A stretch of 64,000 nucleotides of DNA from Gorsachius magnificus (taxonomy: Eukaryota > Chordata > Aves > Pelecaniformes > Ardeidae): positions 105,657,265 through 105,721,264 of the forward strand of contig CM067081.1 in the NCBI GenBank assembly GCA_034008185.1. Direction: 5' to 3'. How positions within the stretch are numbered: position 1 is the stretch's first letter; every line of letters begins with the position of its first letter. Below are positions 48,179-64,000 of the stretch, in pieces. The position numbers and the translations under genes were made by a program. The notes beneath the pieces are model-generated. The model did no database searches and was not told the origin of the DNA. It saw only the letters and a list, made by a program, of their open reading frames with translations.

Positions 48179-51100
48179 ATTACATTCATGTACGTGCCTA
48201 GAAAATCAGTGATTTTCAGTGCCATTCTACCTAAAACTACAAAACCAGGAATCCTTTAGGAATAGCTTCTGGATGAGATCAAAAACTTTAACTGCAGGTT
48301 TTTTCAGGGGTTATGCAGATGATTGCCCAATGTCCGTGTCAGAGAGGAGTGCTTCAGGGTACCCCTCTGGGCAGCAAGGGAGCCAGGGAGCGTATGGAGA
48401 TGAAATTGCGTAGCTTCAAGGTCTACTAGAAAACAAATTTGAGCAAAACCAAATATTTGTACTGTTGTTCTGTTCTCAGAAGCACTGTCACGCAGGCTGC
48501 CCAGAAACTTAAAATTTGATCCTCATCCCTGATTCCTGATGCAGCTTAGCTGTGCTTTATTGCCTTTGAAAATGGGGTGCAGCTGTTCAGTATCCAGTGT
48601 CAAAATACTGTATTGTTTCATCCTGCTTGATGGCCTTACTGCAGAAAAGGAGGATTAGTAGCAGCTGGAACCAATATGCCTCTAGTTTTTAAAACAGTTG
48701 GAAATTTTCCCCTTCATTTTGCAAGTTAAATAGAGGAATTCAAATCCATCATTCTCTCTGAGCAGGTTGATTATGTAATTTGTTTATATTCCCTCTTTCA
48801 CGTGCATGTCAAATTTTGCTGGATTTATGTCTCCCTGTTTAATCTTCGTTGGTAAGAGATGCACATTCTCTGTGGGAAGCCGATGGCAGGGGGCAAAGAG
48901 AAGCAGAAAAGAAATCCATCTCCTAGTGGTGAAATAAAAGGTTTCAGAGCAAGGAAACATACAGCGAAACTTTGAAAGGTAATTAATTAACCTCCTTACT
49001 TTGTGCATAAAGTAAGCATATAATGATTAAAATCAGTTTAAAATGCTTCTCTTCTAATTTGGCGCTGTTTTACTGAAATGTAAATTATTGCCAAACAGAG
49101 CAGGATCATTAGGATCAACCCTAGCATGTACCTTATTCCATTCAAATTTTTTTGCTGTGTTTTTTTCTTGTTGCCCTCAGAATTTGCTCTGGTACCTTTT
49201 GTGCTATGGGAGCAGCATCTGTTCATACACGGGGAGCACAGTGCAGGCTGAAACTAGCTGAGTTTGGCTATTTGGATGTGGAAGAGGGACCTGCAGAGGG
49301 GCCCTCTCTCAGTGCCTCTGTGTTCAGGAAGCTCGAAGCTTTTCCTGAGTCCAACGAGGCTGCTGTGGAAATATGCAGTTGGAGGCCGGCCAAAGCATCA
49401 CTGCTGATCTAGTGATAAAAATCCTCCTGTGCAGCAGGAAAGAGCAGTCCAGCTCTAATACTCCACCCTTTAGCTCCGCTCCTCTAAATCCATGAACTTA
49501 CAGCTGTGGAATTTCTCACATACACTTAACTTGGTAAGATTTTGTGAAATAGATGGCATGGATTTCAGCTCTGCTTTTAAACCTGGTCAGACTTCGAGAG
49601 ATGTGGTCACCTAACTCTGTTTTCCAGCAGCTTCTGAGGCTTTTATGTGAATAAAACCAGACTGTCTCTTTTTTCCCCCCCTGTCTGTGGGCTTGAGCAT
49701 ATGGTATAGTCATACATCTAGGCTTGCTGGTAGGTTTCTTGTACAAGCAAACTGAAGACAGAAGAGGCAATTCCAGACGGGTATTAAGTTCTGCAAAACC
49801 ATGTTGGGTTCATTATGTCTAAAATGCGAAGTTCTAAAAGAGTGAGCAGAAACAAAATTCGTCTTAATTTGTCAAAGTTGAGTAAGTTCAAGTCCTGCAA
49901 AGCAAATAATGAGATTGAATCAAATACTGTTTTCATTTTATTCTGGCCCAGGAAAAGTCCTTGGGAAGGTAGGCAAAGGGAAGTTTTGAGTACCGTTATA
50001 GCCATCTATTTGTGATGTGTGGGGTAACACATTTTCTTATAAATTAGCAGAAATTACGAGAAGGCATCTTTTAACTCCGCATAAAAGGCAGCTGGCTAGG
50101 AGTTCAGTTGTGTCTCACTCATGAGTGAAATGTGTTGCTTTCATCCTTAGCCAGCCTTTCTTGAATGTTCCTAAAATGTTCTACTATGCCTGTGTCAAAC
50201 ATGACCTGCAAGTTAATAGCACAGCAGGTAAAATATATACCCGATACGGTATACAAGGTATTCCTAATACGTGAATGAAAAGAAGCAATTGTTGCACATT
50301 TCAAGAGCAGTAATCAGAAAGGACTGGTGATCGATTTTTCTCTAAAGGCAAGATTAAATATCACAGTACAGCATTGTGAAACTTTCCTCTCTGATTTAAA
50401 GAGAATTTTGATCAAAATGACAAGCCAGCTCAGAATTTCCCATGGAAGTGCCATGGCACAGAGCCGGGAAAGTTGTATTTTAAATAACAGAAGTGCTTTA
50501 ATATGATTTTTGTGTTGTTTCTCTATAGTAAGTATTTTGGATTTCCGTGGGGAGAGCGTAAGTTACATTTGTAGCAATCCAAACTACATTTGATGTTTCC
50601 ATTTTCCAAGCTCAGTGAAATTGCACTGTTTCATCACTCCCTTAAAATCTGAAATAATGGACTAGGATCAATGTAGAGTTCATGGGGGAGGCATCTGCAT
50701 GCATATATATTTGTATTTATATTTCTTTGTGTGTATTTCATTTACTAGAACTGTTTTTCAGGCATTTTAGATCTCATATGTGATTCCTTTATGGGAGTGA
50801 CTTTATCTCGATGCTGATGCCACCTGAAATAAAAGTACTGGATTACAGAGTCAGTGGGGCTGGAACTCCCCACCAGGTAGCCAAGGAGCCATCAGCAGTT
50901 TCTGCTTCATCTGGGCTTGTGTCTTGTACAGTTGCAAACATGTTAACCAGCTCTCAGGACCACCAAGTTCAACTTTCAAACCAGGGCATTGCAGTACAGG
51001 TCCTTAACTCTGCCCTGGTGCATATTTTATATTCACAGAAAGAACTGTCTTCCAAATAAGAGAGCAGGCATATTCCCTACACTTTGGGTAGAAAGCCTAG

Positions 51101-54100
51101 ACAGTCTGCATAGGCCGCATACATAGTTTGTGAATCTGTCTACTGTGTACCAAATTAATACATTGCAAGTCCCAATATACTCACAAAATCTATATATAAA
51201 ATAATATTTTGCAACATTCCCCAGCATAAACAGGATTTAAAATTAACAATTACAATACCCACAGACAGGAGTACATCTGTTGGCCTGTCACAATAGCTTG
51301 TGAAAGGGCTATGATTGATCTGTGCTTAGTTTTAGATCAAAAGTAGGTGTTTGAACCTGCTGAAAAGGGGGAGCTTTGGAATGACTTCCATGGGAGCAAA
51401 TGGCATGACAGTGTGTGCTTGAAATAGTCGGAAGCAGCATGTAACAGCAGTGTTCACACCGCTTCACCCTGCGCTGCCCGCCACGTGCCTTGTTAGATGC
51501 ATTCTGTCTTTTTTTTTTCTGCATTTGCCTAAATAGTGAGCGTGTGCCATAAGACTGAGCACTCGTGAAATAACATGCATTCTGAATTTGGTGCTGCATC
51601 CTGTTGCTTAGGAAGTCACTGGCCATTCTTGCCCCTGGATAAATGACAATTGCCATCAGCGTCAGCCAGGGTGACTAAAAACATGGGAATAACGGAAGTC
51701 ATGTTGGGAGTACCCTGGTCGCTTTCAGAGGAGGGCCAAAAAACCAAGCCAACAAAATAAGTACAGACGACTGAAAATAGTGGAATTACTTCATGAGGCT
51801 TAGGTAGCCCCTTGTGGCTGATACTAGTTAGTTGTTCTGCAAGATGGTTTTTTTATAGATGACTACAGATGTGAATACATTGAGTTTTCCTGGGCAAAAT
51901 ACGCAGCAGAATTTCAAGTTCTAAACCCAGAATTTTTTAATGAAGTTTGGTTGTTGGTACATTATTTATGAAGAGCGAGAGGTGTCAAGCTGGCCCTGGG
52001 ATGTTTCAGCCGTTTGTTCTTCTGCCCTAGACAGCGTCAGAGCTCAGGCCTCAGGAACTTAATTTAGCTGATAATAGCACCACTTTCATTTATAATTTAA
52101 TCTGAAGGTTCCTGCCTAGGGTCAAAGTAACAGTCGGATGTGGATATAATAGCTTCAGACACGGGGTCTAACTGCATCTCCTCAGCCCGTGGAGCCTTCC
52201 CCCACCTCTCTGCTTGACCATTCATTGTGGCCCCTGCGCTGTACCGTCACAAGAGTTTGTATCGCTGCCTGATGTACTGGATTTGGGGGCAAATCCTGCT
52301 GAAAGTATCAGTGCAAAAAGTGCTTGTATGAGTGGGGGTTTTAAGCAGAACCATTTCACTCCAGAATGACATTTAAAGGAAAATGTGCGTGTGATACATG
52401 ACAGAGGTGGGATTTGGAGTGAGAGGTACTTTTGCTGACACGGAAATTTGTTAAAACTGTGCAAGCAGTAGGTCTACAGTTCTAGGCCCTGAGGAGAAAA
52501 TGATCAAATAATTTATTTTTTTTTTGTTAAAGTTACATTCAGCTATAAAACTCGGTCCTCATTTATGGTAACCACCACACTCAGGTAGGCAAAGCCCAGT
52601 GGGGAACTGTCATTGCCCATCACCAGCTCTGGCAGCTTAAGCTTTCAGCCACAGCCCTGAAGCTGTGAGGCCATAGCATTGCAAAGTTTTTGGGAAGGTC
52701 GGAGGTCTGATCCGGTGCAACTGAGACTTGGGGCACTTATGTCTACCAACATTCAGTGAGTTTCTAGTGGGTTGGTCTTGCTTGAGAAAAAACAAAGTCG
52801 CTGCCCCTGTAAGGAAGCACCTTGCATTTAATATTCCTTCTGCGTTGTCCTATCTTTGAATGAGGGTTTTCTGCTGCCATCACTGGAAGACTTCTTGGCG
52901 AGACGTGCTAGAGGCATGTGTATCCATTTTTCCTTTATAGTGATAAGTTTGGGGTATTTTGCAATGTTATAGAAGGCACTAAAGGTGGGCCAGTGTACCC
53001 AAGTGACTACTACTGTTAGTATTATTTGACAGGTATTTTCAAGATTGTTATCCTATTAACAAATCTGCTTGTGACTCTTAATGTAAGAGTTTCATTGACT
53101 TATTTCAGTAAATACGGACGTGCTGAGGGAACATAAAAAATACACCCTTCTGGTGTTAGACATGACGCTTACATTGGAATATCTCTTGAAGAAATAGAAA
53201 TTAATCCTTTTCTCTCTAATCCATCCAAACCCGCTGTTTTAATGTGTCTTGGGGCAACGAAAGCTGAAGTGTCGGGAAAGGTAACAACATTTTCTGTCTT
53301 CAAAATTTTCTTCTTGTTAAGCTTTCCGGTCTTCTAGCCTTTGTTCCTACAAAGCTTTACAGTTGGCAGTTCAGTTTGTTTTGCTATTACCATAATATTG
53401 TGAGGATTACTTACTTCCCAACATTTGTCCACATTTTCTTGCAAGTTGATCCCAGGGTGCTTGGCTTTTGGGGCTTGGGGTTATTTTCCTCATGAATGAA
53501 TTTTCAGTCATGGAGCCACTAACTTTAGTCCTTTGGCAAGGAATGGCTTCACATCTCTCTATTTCTGTCTGACAAATCTTCTTCAAATAACCTTTGTTTT
53601 ACTGTCTAAGGACATTTTTAAATCTGTTGCTTCTCTTAAGCTGAAGAGATTCTTGAATCTTTGAGCTCTGTAGCTTAGTATTCATCTCTTGTGTAAATGT
53701 TAAATTAGTTTAGGCTCTATATTTGTCCGTGAATCTAAGTCTTCTTAAAGCTTCAACTTCGCCCACGGTTCTTCCTGCTTCAGAAAGCTCTGATGCTTAT
53801 TTTGTCACTTCCCCACCTTCTTCGCTGTATCCCTGCCAGTCCCTGGACCAGCTGTTCACCACTTCTGCTCATTCTTTAATCCACTGCACAGTGAGGTCAC
53901 CTTCCCCTTTCTTCTCACCTGCCTCAACTTCAGGCTTGTCACTGCTTGGCAGCTTCAGGTAGGATGCACAAGCACAACAGTGCAAGCAGAGCTGGGGGAC
54001 CAGGGTGTGTGTGGGGGTGGATTTCCAGAATCCACCATAAACAGAGTTAAAAATGAATGTCTTAGCTGAATGCTAGAGCGCACTTCCCTGTTTTGGCACT

Positions 54101-55120
54101 GTATTACTGTACAGTGTAGGAAAGTACATAAAAATACACATTTCTTAGTCTTCACTGCTCTACCATCGGTCTGTGTGTATTTTCGTGTTCCCTTCAGCTA
54201 CACACCTTTCCTTTGTTCGTATTCAGTTATATGCCTTAAGGCATATATTTAATAGTTTCTACTAATTAAAATCACCTTTGATATATACATAGGCTAAGAT
54301 CTTTACAAACTCTGGCACCCAAGCTGAGTAAATTCAGAAGAATGAAGTTGCCCTTTTTTCAAGTTTTGTGGTCAAGTCTGATGATTGTTCCTTGTGTTAG
54401 AGAGAGTAGTGCTTTCACATGGTCTTCTGTGGAGCTGTTGGGCAGGTTACCTTCTGATTTGAATCTGAACATGTGCATTCAGTTTACTGTTGATAAAACT
54501 TACTGGCTGTAATCTTTTTTTGTTGTTGAAGTTTAACTGTGGTTTACAGATGTTGATACTGGCTGCGTGTTCAGCATAGTAAAGCATATATGGGGAATCT
54601 TTGAAATGCTTCCAGTGGAGTCCAGGTTTTGGGGGGATCTTCTGGGAGGGATTTGCCTGGTGGTGGTGAAGGTTGCAAAACTGGGAGCTTGCATCATGGG
54701 GGCTTCCTGAGTTGGGGGAGAGGAGAAGTAGAGTCTGATGGGGAGAATGGAAGCAAAGCCCAAAGGCAATTGATGTCGGGTGTCCATTAACTAGCATGCT
54801 AAGGTGACACTTGCTGTCTTGTTGGGGCAATAGTATAGCAGTTAGACAAGGAAAGGTAACAGCCAAACTTCCCCTTATGGTCAGGGAGGAAATCTGAACA
54901 CCCTCCCCAGGGACTGTATCTACTACCTACAACTACTATTCATCCTGTCAAATGGGTTGGGTGAGTGGATGTTCCTTATAGTAGTCAGACCTGCCTTCAG
55001 AAGATAGCTGCAGGCACCAGCTGGCCAAGTGCTTTTGGATTGGGATACATCTCGAGTGCAAGGAAATAAAACGTGTTGTTCTAAACCAAACTGATCTTTT
55101 TCCCTATTTCTTCCCTGTAG

Positions 55121-64000
<8,880 letters not shown>

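Overview
The window is a stretch of vertebrate, almost certainly avian, nuclear DNA lying wholly inside one gene: the amyloid precursor protein gene (APP), on the + strand. Eight coding exons match the central APP exons in order, length and phase: exon 6 (203 nt), exon 7 (168), exon 9 (134), exon 10 (75), exon 11 (159), exon 12 (129) and exon 13 (100). A further 30-nt candidate cassette exon lies in the position of mammalian exon 8. Every annotated exon has AG/GT borders. The bird assignment rests on several CR1 (chicken repeat 1) LINE fragments ending in the ATTCTATGATTCTATG-type tail, on two solo LTRs of a family I associate with neoavian birds, and on small avian-type differences from mammalian APP. 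The species cannot be named from this.

Layout: 1-10293 is the 3' part of intron 5 (one CR1, one LTR). 10294-10496 is exon 6 (acidic and Thr-rich linker). 10497-20656 is intron 6, AT-rich and mostly without recognisable repeats. 20657-20824 is exon 7 (Kunitz protease inhibitor, KPI), set in a local CpG-rich patch. 20825-34634 is the KPI-to-exon-9 interval with the candidate microexon (21118-21147), an LTR with a clean 5-bp target duplication, and CR1 pieces. 34635-34768 is exon 9. 34769-43565 is intron 9 (two CR1 pieces and a modest CpG-rich patch). Exons 10 and 11 follow at 43566-43640 and 44763-44921, then a 10.2-kb intron 11, exon 12 (55121-55249) and exon 13 (57364-57463). The start of intron 13 runs to the window end. 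The N-terminal E1 exons and the exons for the A-beta region, transmembrane helix and cytoplasmic tail lie outside the window.

Together the exons encode the middle of the APP ectodomain: acidic region, optional KPI domain, then most of the helical E2 domain with its heparin- and collagen-binding segments. Exon 7 and the candidate microexon are both phase 1-1, so either can be included or skipped without breaking the frame, giving APP695-like and APP751-like forms plus possible longer forms. I found no separate gene, RNA gene, CRISPR array or novel multi-gene system. The observation most worth checking is the 30-nt microexon candidate with a UG-repeat 3' splice region.
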